A DNA stretch of 64,000 nt from Durusdinium trenchii (GCA_963970005.1 CAXAMN010025617.1:321312-385311); one strand, 5' to 3'. Positions 38,591 to 50,666 are shown, numbered from the stretch's first letter. The notes: generated by a model not told the origin, from the letters alone. Numbers and translations: made by a program.

Positions 38591-39126
38591 CTCAGGTGAA
38601 CAACTTTAGCCCGTTGGGGGTCGTGGAGATTTTCTTCGTGACGGCCATTGGCGGAGTTCTACCATATCTGATTTTGACGTTCCTTGGCCAGAATTTGCTG
38701 TGGCGCCCTTGGACTGTGGGTTTAGCCCAACGCTTTGGCTTGAGAGAGCGGACGCATGCAGAGACATCCCCGATGGATTATTGTGGATCCTTGTTTTCTC
38801 GCAAAGAATGGCGCTCAAGCGTTGCAGGCTTTATCCAGACTGGCAGATCAATTTTGGTCAGGCAGGAAGGCAATGTACTTTGTACATGGTGGGGTGAAAC
38901 CACCCACGGCGAAGATATGGACTTTCGGACCTGGAGCAGCCACGTCCTGGTTTTGCTTAAAGTAATTCGAACTATTTTTGGAGTAAATGGTGTCTTTTTC
39001 ATCTGTTTCCCGGAACTTGAACTGGGTGAATCCCTTTCGGAATATGTGTTTCCCTGTTCCTTAAGCAAATCCAAGAGAAGCAACCATGTTCTTGGGGTGA
39101 ACGATGTTGGAAGGTCCTGCCGTTGA
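38591..39126 (+). other. long open frame with a hydrophobic start
   Basis: After CACCTCTCAG a frame stays open for 178 codons. It begins VNNFSPLGVVEIFFVTAIGG and VLPYLILTFLG, which could be a membrane helix. Two other + frames and one minus frame are also open over much of it, so coding is uncertain. Its end contains one copy of the TTGGGTGAATCCC dispersed motif. Confidence 0.3.
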
Positions 39127-39800
39127 CGATCCAACACCTTGCAGACGACCCTTGATCTCAGCCTTTGGGTCGGAGTAATCCAACATAGCCCAACCTCACT
39201 GTTAAGGGTCTCTCCAAATCCATTTGACATCACTCAACTTTGGATGGCTGTTTGTTGATTCGGAGGAAGCAAATCCGAGCATTTTCCGAATCATTTGGTT
39301 GGTGTTGACCACCAATTCCTGGCCTTTGGGTGAAATCTTCTGCAATCCAAAATACCATTTGACCCACCTTTGTTTGCATGGCGTGGTACGGGCCCTTGGC
39401 TACATCCCTCTGCTCAGCCGGGGCATTGCAACGAAGAACCTGGCGCACCTGCTGCTCTGCTCCAAGACATTGTTCTACCACCCTTTGTTTGTATTTGCCA
39501 GCATCTTGGACTCAACGAGGCTGCTGTGATGCCTTTTTGTTTGATGCTGTTTTGTTCAAGTGTCGTTTCGCTGGGAACTGAGAACCCGGCCCAAAATGGC
39601 AAAGGCCTCATAATCGTATCCAACTAAGGAGAAAAGAAACAGTTCTATAGTTTAAAGCCTCTGCAACTTCTAGAGAACCAAAGGAACTAATACATGACGT
39701 TCTTATCAGCGCTTAGCAGGGGTATGGTTTGCAAAAGCCGAATAGCTCAGAACAATTTGGCATCAATGGCAATGCAACACTAGTGTAGCAGACCCTTCAA

Positions 39801-39875
39801 AGTGACCCTTTGATATGTGGGGCTTCGATATAGCATTTGGGACCCTCATATATATATATATATCAAAGGGTCACT
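39801..39875. repeat. 16-bp inverted repeat around a TA run
   Basis: AGTGACCCTTTGATAT at 39801 and ATATCAAAGGGTCACT at 39860 are exact reverse complements. A near copy, AGTGACCCTTCGATAT, follows at about 39906. Confidence 0.9.
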
Positions 39876-40407
39876 TAGGCCAACTGACATGCGATAAAGA
39901 GGGTTAAGTGACCCTTCGATATGTGTTTGCCCAAGTGACCTCTAAATGTGTCCACTTTGAAGTGCCTGGTACAGCTTAAACAGCCGTTGTTAAATTGCAC
40001 ACTTCTATAGTCAAAAGCTTTGTTTTGCGATTCGATGCATATTTGTTGACTAGCCATTGCCTTTTTAAAGGGCAAGAGATTGTGCCGAACTGAGCCAGAA
40101 CCCTCGACCACCGTTGCTTGACAACCGGTCACGAGGCGGGAATTTCCGGGTATCGGACGTCGTGACCTCTACAGGTTTGCATTGGCCATTTGGCGTGATG
40201 AAACGATGCGCTTGGACTTTTTGCTTCGGGATCAGCTCCAGGCGCAACGCTCCTTGGCGAATTGGATCGGAGGCCTGGCTTGTGTGGTAAATATTGAATT
40301 CTGCTCACCATGATGTACGGTTTTGATGGCTACTTTGATACTCCACAACATCATCCACCTCATTGGGGCTACACCACTCCCCAGGCGTTAGTAAAGTGAA
40401 CATGTCC

Positions 40408-42600
40408 ATTGGAATCCGAAAAGTCGAAAAGTCAAAAAGCTGAGTTCGGTTTTTCGGGCGCATTCGAAAAGTCAAAAAATGAAAATAAAATCCGAAACTT
40501 TGAAAAGTAGGACGTCCTCTACTTCCAGGGTCGAAAGTTGTAAAATCCAAAAACTCCAAAAAGTCTAAAAGTGCAAACGGATGTAGAATTTATAAGGAAA
40601 GTTAAGTTGGAACAAATACAATCTAAATATTATAGAAGCCTGCGATGAACACCCAAACGCCGCAACCTACATTGGGTTCTAGACATCCAGCACGAAACTC
40701 TGAGCCATCCAAAAAGTTATAGTTCCAGAAAAACAACTATAACTCCCCAGCACGAAAGCCTGAGCCATGAAAAAAGGTTATAGTTCCCCAAAAGACAGCA
40801 CGAAAGCCGGAGACATCAAACAAAGTTAACTGTTATAGTTCCTTAAAGAAAGGAACTATAACTATATGATTCGTTTTTGAGAAAACATTCATAGCAGAAA
40901 TCAAGCAAAAAATCCTTCGAATGGATACTGTTTGCTTGATTTCTGTCATGGATGTGTCAAGTTTGCATGCCAGAAATGAAACAAAAAGTATCCATTCGAA
41001 GGACATTTCTCTGGATTTCTGTAATGACAATTTTCCGAGAACATCATAAGTCATAGGTGTTTTTGAACTAAACGTTATTCATGGCTCGGGCTTTCGTGTC
41101 GGGCCGTGTTGGGGAGTTATAGCTCTTTTTTGGAACTATTTTGTCTTGGCTCGGGCTTTCGTGCTGAGGACTTATACTACCTTTTTCTGGAACTGTAACT
41201 TGCTTGATGGCTCAGGCTTTGGTGGTGGGGAGTTATAGCTATTGTTTTTGAAACTATAACCTTGTTTGATGGCTCAGACTTTCGTGTCGGCAAGTTAAGC
41301 CTTTTTTGAGCTCGGGCTTTTGTGCTGGGGGGTTATTATGTTTGGAACTTATATATAGTTTTCTTAATGGCTCCGACTTTCGTTCTGGAGAGTTATAGCT
41401 CCTTTTTGGAACTACAACTTTTCTTGGCTCGGGCTTTCGTGTTGGGGAGTTATAGTTATTTGTTTGGAACAATACTGTGTTTTTGGTCTCACGGCCATAC
41501 GGCCCTGGGAGGCGTTTAGTGCTTTCTTTTAATGTTGACTGTGTCTTCAAAATTGTTTACCAACGTGTTTATGTTCACTCGCATGGGGGGGTGGGAGGGG
41601 GGGCAGTACGTTCGTTCGTTGGTTTGTCGAAGAAGATGATCTTTGGCACCCAGCAGCTTGATCAGCTGTGGTCCTGGATGAAGAAGTTCATCTCGCCGCA
41701 AAGCGAGAACCGATTACCAGCTGATATACCGCCACAAAGAGCGAAATCCTTGAAAGCTGTAAAGAAACGATCCGAGTACACTCTTTTTGGGAATGTCACA
41801 ACACCCCCGAAAGGACGTGAAACCTTTCTCTTGGAGTCAATTTTTTTTGGAATAGTTCCTTTTTTTCAATCTATGTTCTTTTGAGGTTTGGATTTTCATA
41901 TTCTGGGGAGTTGGCTCTGTTTTTGTGAGCTGTTATTTCATGACTCGGACTTTCGTGCTGGGAAGTTACAGTTCTTTTGGCTGGAACTATAGCGTTTTCA
42001 TGGCTGGGGCTTTTGTGTTGGGGAGTTGTAGTTTTGGGGAACTAGCCTTGTGTTGGAACCGTAACTTGTTGGCAATTTATTCATCTTTACTTTTTGGAAC
42101 TATAAGTTTTTTGAGGTTCAGATGTTCAATCAATGATTGAGATTGCTATGCTGCTACTCTGTCCGTGTTGAGCCTTTTGCTGTGCGCGGGTAGTTTGGCC
42201 ACAAAAGGACCACACTGGATCCAGAGTCAGCCCTGGTGACACGGTATTGGTTTAGAATTGTTTGAATCATTATGAATACTGCTTCATGTGAACTACCCAA
42301 ACCTGTGAAATTTGGCACAAAAACCTTGCAAAAGCTTTGTTTCACGTATAGGGACGATCTGTTTCAACACAGGCAGCGGCCATTTGAATCAAAGAATGTG
42401 AAACACCGAAAAGTAAAAAAGCTGATGTCGTCGCTTCTCGGGTGCACTTGAAAAGTCCAAAAATACGAGAAATCAAAAAAGTCGAAACGTAAGACGGTTT
42501 CCACTTCCAGAACGGACCTTTTGAAAAAAACACACACATGAACATCCGAAAAGGCGAAAAATTCAAAAATCGAAAAATCAAAAACGATAAACACAAAAGC
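40408..42600. repeat. foldback complex flanked by diverged direct repeats
   Basis: Units of about 50 bp (GGCTCGGGCTTTCGTGCTGG, then GGAGTTATAG and GGAACTATAA) lie in reverse orientation at 40687-40868 and forward at 41082-41482 and 41926-42072. Between them is a further inverted repeat (40909-40951 and 40968-41006; AATCCTTCGAATGGATACTG and its complement). Diverged direct repeats rich in GAAAAGTC flank the whole (about 40408-40560 and 42393-42530). A unique insert occupies 41483-41925. No transposase frame is seen. Confidence 0.75.
41583..41606 (+). repeat. guanine run
   Basis: GGGGGGGTGGGAGGGGGGG can be split into four G-tracts and might fold as a quadruplex. It lies in the insert of the foldback complex. 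Confidence 0.6.
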
Positions 42601-42783
42601 GCACCGAAAAATCAACAGGTTGAAGAACAAACAATACGTCGAAAAACATTTTTGTTTCTCCCGCCCTGGGATTGTTTCTCGTACATGTTCGTTTCGGTTG
42701 CGGGGATAGCGGTTTACTAATACTAGTTTAGCCCGTGGGTGTTTGGTGCAAGCTCATGATGACGGCGCCCTGACCTGGCCCAG

Positions 42784-43213
42784 GACGAAAACTGAAAGTG
42801 GAGAATGAGAAGAGTGAAGATCTTTTGAAGAGCATGCTGCCACAGGTGCCCCCTATCGCACCCTTTCTTTGCGCCATGCCTTAGCTAGCACCAATCTTGG
42901 GAGAAGATTACATCCTCGTCAAGAAACAGATGTTTTGGAACCATGTTTTCAGGTTGGTCAATAGCTGGATGATCTTCTGATCATTGAATTGACTTGCAGG
43001 TGTTTTCAAGATCTCTTCATTTTGGCTTAGTGGTTGAGTCCTTTGGAATTCCTTTGGGCTCCACGCATCAGGGTGTTCACCCCTACCTAGACCTCAAGAT
43101 CATCTATACAGGCATATACAGACCCATTTTGTGATCGACCCATGTGCGAGGCCATCATTGATTCCCTGAAGCGTCATGAGCCAGTTGAGTGTCAAGACTT
43201 TCAGAACGTCACG
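42784..43213 (+). CDS. cyclase exons: signalling helix and domain entry
   Basis: Exon 42784-42845 (GGCCCAG|GA ... CCACAG|GTGCCC) encodes [20 protein letters not shown], the linker helix that precedes class III catalytic domains. Exon 43122-43213 continues [20 protein letters not shown] and NVT, the family block VAxxLKxxxPVxxxxFxxVT. Ending at a GC donor (43214) gives whole codons; a GT donor at 43252 is the alternative. Confidence 0.75.
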
Positions 43214-46200
43214 GCCGCTCGATTGCAGAGTCGAAAAATGCTGCAAACCGGGTAACCAAGTAACTTGGTTCAGAGTCCTCATATCGCAAGCCGCCGTGAT
43301 CGCCCTGCCTTTGCGTCCTTTTCCAACGAAACGGGGATCTTCCGGGCGCTAACCATTCTTGGGGCATGGGTCACGCCGCTTGAATTTCGGCCCAGGTTAT
43401 TTTTGTGCAAGTGTGCGACTTCTCAGTGATGTGTTCAGTATTGCCAGCTACCACGATTGTTCAATTGCTGGACAAGGCGAGGTGTTGTGGAGCCGCACGG
43501 GCAAAGCCGGGAGCCATTTAAAGAAGGGGTGCATGAGCTTTAATGTCTCGTTCTTTTCCAACACGACTGCACTTGTTTTTTTTCAAAAGATCCTCGTGAC
43601 ATAGGCAATCATGCAGAATCATACATCTCGTATATAGATGATGGACGCAAGAAAACCATACAAAACCTAGCATGGATGCGACTCGATCCTTGTTCGCCCT
43701 GCCTTTAAGCCGAAAATTGGCAGGTGTTTCAAGAGCTGGATCGGCTGAGTGATCTGTTGAAGGTGCACAAGGCACAGTTTGGACCGGACTCCGTTGGCAG
43801 TGGGACAGCCTTCTTGTAGCGCAACCAAACGTGGTGGAGGGGTTGCGTGGTTTGGATCCTGATCAGGTGGATGTTCAGGCAGGACACCACGTAAGGTACT
43901 AGGTCATCATTATCATGGCTTTTTGTCAGTATAAGACTGCTGACGTGCAACTATACTTAAGTGCTTCTAGCATCATGCGCGCGTCAGCCTCTTGGGTTTG
44001 GGATATTATATACCTGAGAATCCCGAGAGTCCCATTGACTCAATAACCAAACGGAGAGTTGTAAGTTGTAGGTAGATTGGCTGAGTGTGGCTGTTGGCAA
44101 AAACTTGGTGGATTGCACGCTGGAAGGTGACCAGATCACTAGACAGGCTCATGCACGCTCATGCATGAGCATGCACGTCTCCTGTGCTTTGTCATGTTGT
44201 CCTTCGGCCCAGCGTGGACGGAGGTAGAGACCGTTGGAGATGTCTATATGGCTGTCTCCGGATGCCCACATGAGATCGTGGCTTGGTGGCATGCCCCACG
44301 GGAGATTGTTACATTCGCATCCTTTGTTTGGCGTTGCAAGAGGGATAGGCTGCGTGAAACCCCAGCTTCTCCCTCAGAATCCTGCGGTTGATTCTGCATT
44401 TTTTTTGGCGGCTTTGGTCTCTGGGACGCCACTCAATCAAGCCTCTCAGAGGGTCTTTTCACGGTGATCCTCTTAGCCTGTTCGCAACGTTTGCTGAGGC
44501 CAATCATGCAGATGTTGCCGCCCACTTTGCCATTGCAGCCCAGTCAAGCATCCTCAGGCATTGGTTCATGGTTTCCAGCACCGGTCGGCCATGAAAAGGG
44601 TGCTGGGACAAGGCAACACCCAAAATGCCAAGGCCACGAAGAGTTGCAAGTTAGATCACTGAGGGTGAGAGAATCCCATGCAGATCTTCCAAATAAAATC
44701 AAATAAGATAAACAAGCAACACCAACGTCATTGGTCAAATCAAAAAGTGTCCATTGGAAAGTTCAGGTCTCGGTGTGTACGGAGCCAAAAAATCAGTTCG
44801 AAAGAAGAACCACTCCTGTGAAGCGATCGCGGTCGCAGGATGAGAGCTTCTGATGTGATCTTGCCGCAGGGTGTAAAGGGCCGCCGGCTCTCCGCTGTAT
44901 TGGGCGAAAAGAGTCTGGATGCTTGGCGCAAAATACACCAGGGCCCGGGCGCAAAATCAAAGATCCAGCTAAGAACATGTTCACATGCATAAACCATCAT
45001 AAACCCGTGGGTACACCTGACTGCTGGGGATTGCCAGAAATCTTGATGTTCAATAGGGCTTTCGTAGTGGCTTTCGCCTACCACTGAGGAACTGAAGAAG
45101 GCGTTATACTCGTCGAATGATTATACAATCCCTTGACACCAGAACTTAAGGGAGAAGCGGACAGGGACGGGATCCGCAGTGCTCCAGGCCAAATGACCCA
45201 TTAGATAAACCTCTCAATGTTCCACCGCACTGATGGCTATCACTGGTCACTACTATTAGCAGTTATAGTGATAGTCACCGGCACAAGAATCTGTTGCAGT
45301 GTTATTCCATTCTCAGACGCAGAACCAAGGAACTGAGGATTCGCATCGGCATGAACAGTGGAAGGATTCGAGCAGGCATGTTCGTGCATCACTAGACTAT
45401 GTGGAATTCTTGTGATTTCGGAGTCCAGAAGGCAGAACCAACAAAACCTCGCTGGTAGTGTCAAATGCATGAGAGCTGCCCAGGCCGATACTCTGAAGAT
45501 AAATGAATTCATGAAGTTTCGCATGGATCCTGAAAATGGGTGAAGGTACTGATTGTGAATTGTGAAGAGCAAATCCCTGGTTTCCGTGGCAAACCTCTTT
45601 AAATTCCAGCCCGGATACCTCAGGTTTCAATTTGGAGCCTGCAAATTGATTCTATGCAGGTTTTGGACACCCCCCGAGTATAGACATGTATATAATGGAG
45701 ATGGATAGTCAACTCTTGGAGAACTCATGTCAAAACCAGCTTGAAAATTGATGAAGTTGCCAAAAGCCCCGGGTTGTTCATGGCAATGCCCCCAGATGAC
45801 TGGACTCCGGACGACTGGGACCGCTATGGACGGCGATGGGCGGCTCATCGGCATTGGACGGAGCTCGGTCCACAGGTGTGGTGGGTCTGGACAAACCGCG
45901 CTTCAAGCTCTTCGGTGACACGGTCAACACGGCCAGTCGTATGGAGAGCACATCGGAGCCAGGACCGTGACCGATCTTGAGATGTCTATGGTTCTTTTCT
46001 TTTAAGGTCTGATGGTCTTGGGATAGGAGCTGCTTGAGAAAGTCTTGGTTGTTTTGGGAGTTGTTTGCAGGGTGTCACATCAAAAGGAACCGAATGAAAC
46101 ATGAGAAAAAGGAGACTGGGCATTAATCTCGACGTTGCGGCAGCTTTATGCCTTGTGGAATGACTAAAGTTACTCAAGTGTCTCGTACAAGGTGGTTCCT

Positions 46201-46609
46201 GGCCTCGCCGATTTTGGCACGCGGAATCTGCCCGGTACAGCCATGGTAGCCCTGAGCAGTCCATGCCATACAAAGTCTGTGGGCAACCTTGGTCGGTGGC
46301 TCGAGTAAATCTACGAACAGTAGTCAACATCTTGAGTCGGGAAACCCTACGGTTTTGCCCTGACAAACTACCCCTTCCAGGAACCGTTTGCGAATCAGCT
46401 GGTTAGAATTGGTTACCGGATCCTAGCAACCATCAGGAGCCCAAGAGTTTTCACATGGTTTAACATGTTTTAACCTGTTGTATAGGCATTATGAACTCGC
46501 TGTTCTTTGCAGGCTCCTGTCCTTTTTGGCTGTTCAGGATGCACTCAGATCTCCGAGGCTACAAAGGCTATCCTCGGCCCAGAGTTCAACGCTGAGGCAC
46601 GACAAGCCG
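42784..46609 (+). CDS. class III adenylyl/guanylyl cyclase gene
   Basis: Class III cyclases make cAMP or cGMP from ATP or GTP. Exons: 42784-42845 (signalling helix, [13 protein letters not shown]), 43122-43213 ([23 protein letters not shown]), 43439-43476 ([12 protein letters not shown]), 43724-43762 ([13 protein letters not shown]), 44224-44277 ([15 protein letters not shown]), 44499-44542 ([15 protein letters not shown]), 45338-45375 ([13 protein letters not shown]), 45876-45962 ([29 protein letters not shown]) and 46538-46609 ([20 protein letters not shown]). Joins from 43439 on are in phase. The transition-state Asn and Arg (NTASR) and the second metal Asp region are present; the exon with the first metal Asp (FxDIxxFT) was not found. 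Specificity positions read Glu (VET) and Lys (RFKLF). Upstream exons are unknown, so soluble or membrane form cannot be told. Confidence 0.85.
43439..43762 (+). CDS. cyclase exons: helix after the first metal site
   Basis: Exon 43439-43476 (start could be 43427) reads [12 protein letters not shown] and uses a GC donor. Exon 43724-43762 reads [13 protein letters not shown] and ends at AAG|GTGCAC. Together they match the helix (V)VxLLNxLFxxFDxL of class III cyclases. Confidence 0.7.
44224..44542 (+). CDS. cyclase exons: KVETVGD loop and following helix
   Basis: The Lys from 43762 and [18 protein letters not shown] from exon 44224-44277 give KVETVGD, the base-contact loop. Exon 44499-44542 gives [14 protein letters not shown] and CA, completed by G at 45338. 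Confidence 0.8.
45338..45962 (+). CDS. cyclase exons: IGMNSG and NTASRMES blocks
   Basis: Exon 45338-45375 ([12 protein letters not shown] plus G, GC donor) joins exon 45876-45962 (GT completes Gly; [20 protein letters not shown] and RMESTSEP plus G). The catalytic Asn and Arg are present. The frame joins the next exon only if the donor is the GA at 45963-45964. A GC-rich open stretch at 45779-45870 lies inside the intron. Confidence 0.85.
46538..46609 (+). CDS. cyclase exon: [12 protein letters not shown]
   Basis: After GCTGTTCAG, GA completes Gly, then [20 protein letters not shown] and RQA, ending one base before GTCTTT. This is the family block (G)xIQVSxxTxxxL. Confidence 0.8.
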
Positions 46610-48693
46610 GTCTTTCATCTGGATTTTATTTATAGGGGAATTCTTATTGTCCATTATTTTCCCAAACTGGGTGTATCCCTTTCTGAGGAGTATATGTGTG
46701 TGTTTTCCCCCCGGTTCCTTAAGCAAATCCAATTTCATCATGACTCAGAGAAGAGGCATTGGTTGATAGGGATATTTGGGGGCATTCGGATGGTAGGAAA
46801 TCATCGACAATTTATAAGCAAGAAAAGCACAAAGAGGAGCTAACTACCAATACAGCACACTGACCAAGGAGGAAAAGGCATGATTTAAGAAGAGCACCTA
46901 CTAAAAGACTGCCAGTGTCTACTGGGTCCACTAGGCAAGACTAGGAGCATTGTTTGTTGATGACACCTAAAATTAAAGGATACTTAGTTGTTGCTGTTTG
47001 TTTGCTTTGATTTGGCTGTCACGCAGTTGGAGCTGGAGTTCAACCCTCGGCTTGCAAACAATTGGACAACACTTGAAAAGAACAGAGCAATGGACACAAG
47101 TGGAACATATGGTATTGGGCCGGGTCAATACTTGTTTGCCCTGGTTTGATCAAGTCAACCCGTTATGTTCTTTTTGAGTAGAATTATATATGTCGATGAA
47201 CTTTCAGAGATGCAAGAATGTCAGAAGGCTGTAGTATCACAGCAAAAAGGTACATCCTCCCAACATCCAACACATACAATGTAGCGCAGAGGACAGAATT
47301 TCTCACAGATTCCAACATACCAGCTGCATTCTGCAATACTGTAAAAACAACAACACTCTTTGCTCAAAGGGGGGTTTGTAAAGATGATTTTGTTTCTTTT
47401 ACCTGTTTGGGAGCCACAGACATCGAAATCACGATCCAAGACCCACCTGTTCGGACGGATGTGCCTAAAGTTCAGCTCGTTGAAAAACCGATGTTTTCGA
47501 CTGCCAAATTTGAAGCTCAAGGCTGACACACCCAACAAGTCTTTCCAAACTGTTTAACGGATCTTGTTTTGGAAGACGTGTACTGAAGGGTCTGTAAGGC
47601 GCTCTTTGTCTGACTGGGCAGGAGCGTGGTTTGGTGGAGGTGAAAGGAAAAGGTGCGCTCAGGACCGAATTTGAGAGATCTGTCTTTGTCCAGTTCTTGA
47701 AGCTATCTCAAATATGAGGCGAGTTGGTACTAGCTAGCCTCAAGTATGTGAATCCAACTCATGGCTCGGAGAGCCCAAGAAGCGAGAAGCCCTCCCTGAG
47801 CTAGCACAACACTGGGTTCAACCATGAGCAAGTTGAGGTGGCCATTGCTAGTAGGTTGGAGGCCATTGCCCTGTCACGTAGAAAGACTCACGATGGATCA
47901 CCTAATTGAATGATGCCCCTGCATATCGAAAGGCGGTGGCACGGTCAGCAGCGCTGACTGCCCACAATGTCACATTCTTGCCCAACAGATCACAATAAGA
48001 TCACACAAGAGCGTGTGAAAGAAAAACACAACAATCTTGAATTCGCAGCACAGTTGTTATATCTATGAATTACGTGATAAAAAAAAAAAACCTCGCAAAA
48101 TCCCTCTATAGGGCCAAAGATATGTTGAGTATGCTTTTACCAAATCAATCCTGCTGCGCCTTTGGACGGATGCAGAGTTTTCTCGATGCCTTTTCGTCAC
48201 CGGTCCTCCAAGACCCGTGTTCCATGGCACCTGGTTCTATGCGGTTTGAGTTGTGTTTCAAGAAACATGATTGTGCTCACTGGACTCAGACAAGGACAAC
48301 GCAACACATCCAACTGGTGGAACATTTAGGAACCAAAGCCATGGACGGTCACATCACCCGCAGTTCTGATCAATGGCCACAGGAAGGACTGATTGAACCC
48401 CTCAAAACCAATGGGTCAATGCTTGGTGCCTGTTCCCATATCTCGAAGCAGACAGCAAGTCATGCCATTCGTTCCATCCTCTTCGGCCGCAGGACCTACT
48501 ACCTCCGCAGCTACAATGTCATGGAGACTGATGATTCGAAAGTGCAGGACTGCCTTCGAAGGTAGTTCAAACATGCTATCAAGAACATCTGGCTTTCCCA
48601 GACCAACTGTTCGAGGCGACTGTGACAACATACTAAACTTGTGTACTACTATTCCTCTTTGCTTCAGCTGAAAAGGCAAGAGAATTCTGCCAG
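46610..48693. other. intron or intergenic, no supported exon
   Basis: Open frames at 47218-47526 (+), 47221-47538 (-), 48065-48565 (+) and 48416-48772 (-) overlap and lack splice support. A copy of the TTGGGTGAATCCC motif (as TGGGTGTATCCC) is at about 46669. Confidence 0.4.
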
Positions 48694-48854
48694 AAAAGAT
48701 CCGGGTCACCCCCCAGCTCGTCGCCTCCGGGAGTGATCCGCTTCGACCCCTCGAGGAGTCCGTGACCATCAAAGTGGTTCACCAGAAGGCGACGTTTTGG
48801 AGCGGGTCAAACTTCGCGGTTGCCATCGAAAAGATCAGATTTGTCCCAGCCTGA
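48694..48854 (+). CDS. last exon, perhaps of the cyclase gene
   Basis: After ATTCTGCCAG the frame reads KIRVTPQLVASGSDPLRPLE, ESVTIKVVHQKATFWSGSNF, AVAIEKIRFVPA and TGA, with strongly GC-rich third positions. The start phase (two bases) matches the end of 46609. I do not recognise it as part of the cyclase fold, and exons between may be missing. Confidence 0.6.
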
Positions 48855-49246
48855 CAGCAAGAGACCCTGAATTCCGATTGGTTTTCAACTGCCCTCACTA
48901 TGCAAATCTTAAGATGTAAAGAATTGGTGGCTGTCACGGCATTGGAGCACGTCTAAGCATTGAGAACCACTCAGCGGAAGATGCTCGAGTCTTGATTCAG
49001 TCCAGTGCCCTGGTACGTTGAGACACCCACCTGCAGGTTCAGGTCACGCTTGGCTTTTGCATCTTCCATGTATTGGAATGTGTGATTCATCATGACCTCA
49101 AGCTAGATGACCCCTGCTCTCTCTCTCTCTCTCCCTAGGATTCTATATATAGTATGTATATATATAATATAATATACATTGTCAATAATTCTACGCAAAA
49201 TAATACTATGTGTTTAAATAACTTTATACAATACTATGTGCCCTTA

Positions 49247-49723
49247 TCCCGCAGGAGACTGCTTTCTTCGGTTACCCTGTGTCGTCACGAGCGGCCTCAG
49301 GGAGAACGAACGCGCTCTAAAGAGTTGCTGGAGAATGTCCCCCAATCTGCTCCAGGCACGGGAGACATCAGAGGAGCCTTCTCGAAACATCATGGAGACA
49401 GACTCATCAGACTCAATTCGGGCGATGCGTTTTTTCCGGAATTGGGTGAATCCCGTTCTGGGGATGTTTTTGTTCCCGTTCCTGGAACAAATCCGTTTCT
49501 TTGCGGCCAGAAACCGCCCCCGGAAGAGGTGCTTGTTGACTCATGTTAAACATTTTGGGAACCACCAGGTCACTCAGATGCATTGGCCGGGCCGAACGGC
49601 GGCTGACCAGGCAACCACTTGCTACGGCGAGCAGCTGGCAACGCGCTGAAGGAACTCGTCTCAGCGGTCCCTGCCCAGGACAGCAAGATCATCAAGTCGG
49701 TCGGGGTGGCGCGTTTTGAATGA
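49247..49723 (+). CDS. two exon-like blocks, 3' end of a gene
   Basis: A block after CCCGCAG (about 49255-49440) is open in two frames, either RRLLSSVTLCRHERPQGERT or SGLRENERALKSCWRMSPNL. Then 49611-49723, after TGACCAG, clearly reads NHLLRRAAGNALKELVSAVP, AQDSKIIKSVGVARFE and TGA. The second block is convincing, the first is not. Not recognised. Confidence 0.5.
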
Positions 49724-50666
49724 AATGTAGCAAAACTGAATTTCATAGACCTTCATTAGTAACCTTAGTGTGTCTTGGACATGATCATCTGGACCATCCT
49801 GGTGCATGGTGGTGCAGAATTTGGTGTGTAAAGGTACCTATAGAGGGTATCAGCAAGTTCCCAGAATCGCCTCGTGGCCCGTGTTGGGTCGAGTCTATTC
49901 GAATCAGTGATGTATGTCACTGCCAGCTTCAGAACAACTATTCGACATGGATTGCAGCAGTAAGGATGTTGGTCCCCCAAATGAGAGCATCGCTATGCAG
50001 CAGGTGTTCTCCTGACCTTTTGGAGTGACTACCCCAACTTATATTCATCAATTCTCCGCGATAAAACATGACACCAGTATGTCATGTTGAACCCATGGCA
50101 TGTCTTTTCTTCATCCGTCTTCCAGACCAAGTGCCACATGTTGCACCGTGGAGAGTGCTTGGATCACTTGCCAAATCCCACGTCCAAATGATATGATGTG
50201 ACCCTCTTCCAACAGCCAAAACAATCAAAAACCTGGTCTTAACATGTTCTTAATGTGTTCTTCAATGTTCTGGACCAAGGTTCTCACCGGTGGTACGTTA
50301 AGGTATATATATAATATTGCATGGTTCTCTTGGCTCCTGGTTGTTGGTGGCGAGCACCATTGGGAGTCAAACTGGGTTATTGTATATAGTTTTGCTTGTG
50401 TCCATCTCTATCCGGAGTGCCGCTTTAATAATCGGAAAATGTGTTGATGTCTTTTGACATGTTTGACAATTTAGCAAATCTCGACTTGATCGGTCATGAA
50501 GCTCCCACCAACAAAATATGTACAGTAACAAGAATGAGACCGATCTGCATGGCAAGAGAACAATCCATAGAAACTCACAACATAAGGCAGTTCTATGATG
50601 TTCTATGGCAGGGGAGCACTGCGGTTGTTCTGCATGAGGAGTTCCAGATTCGCAGCAAATCCACAG

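Noticed and set aside
38186-38609. Frames through the CAA repeat and the N gap
   Set aside because: Poly-Gln, poly-Asn, poly-Leu or poly-Val products of a simple repeat; the gap makes the frame unknown.
38778-39233. 151-codon minus-strand frame
   Set aside because: Three plus-strand frames are equally open; nothing favours the minus strand.
39224-39623. Overlapping 60-100 codon frames on both strands
   Set aside because: Considered as an old transposon fragment, but no reverse transcriptase, integrase or transposase motif was found.
45779-45870. GC-rich open stretch ([18 protein letters not shown]) between cyclase exons
   Set aside because: The flanking exons join in phase without it, within a conserved block; left as intron, though a rare alternative exon is possible.
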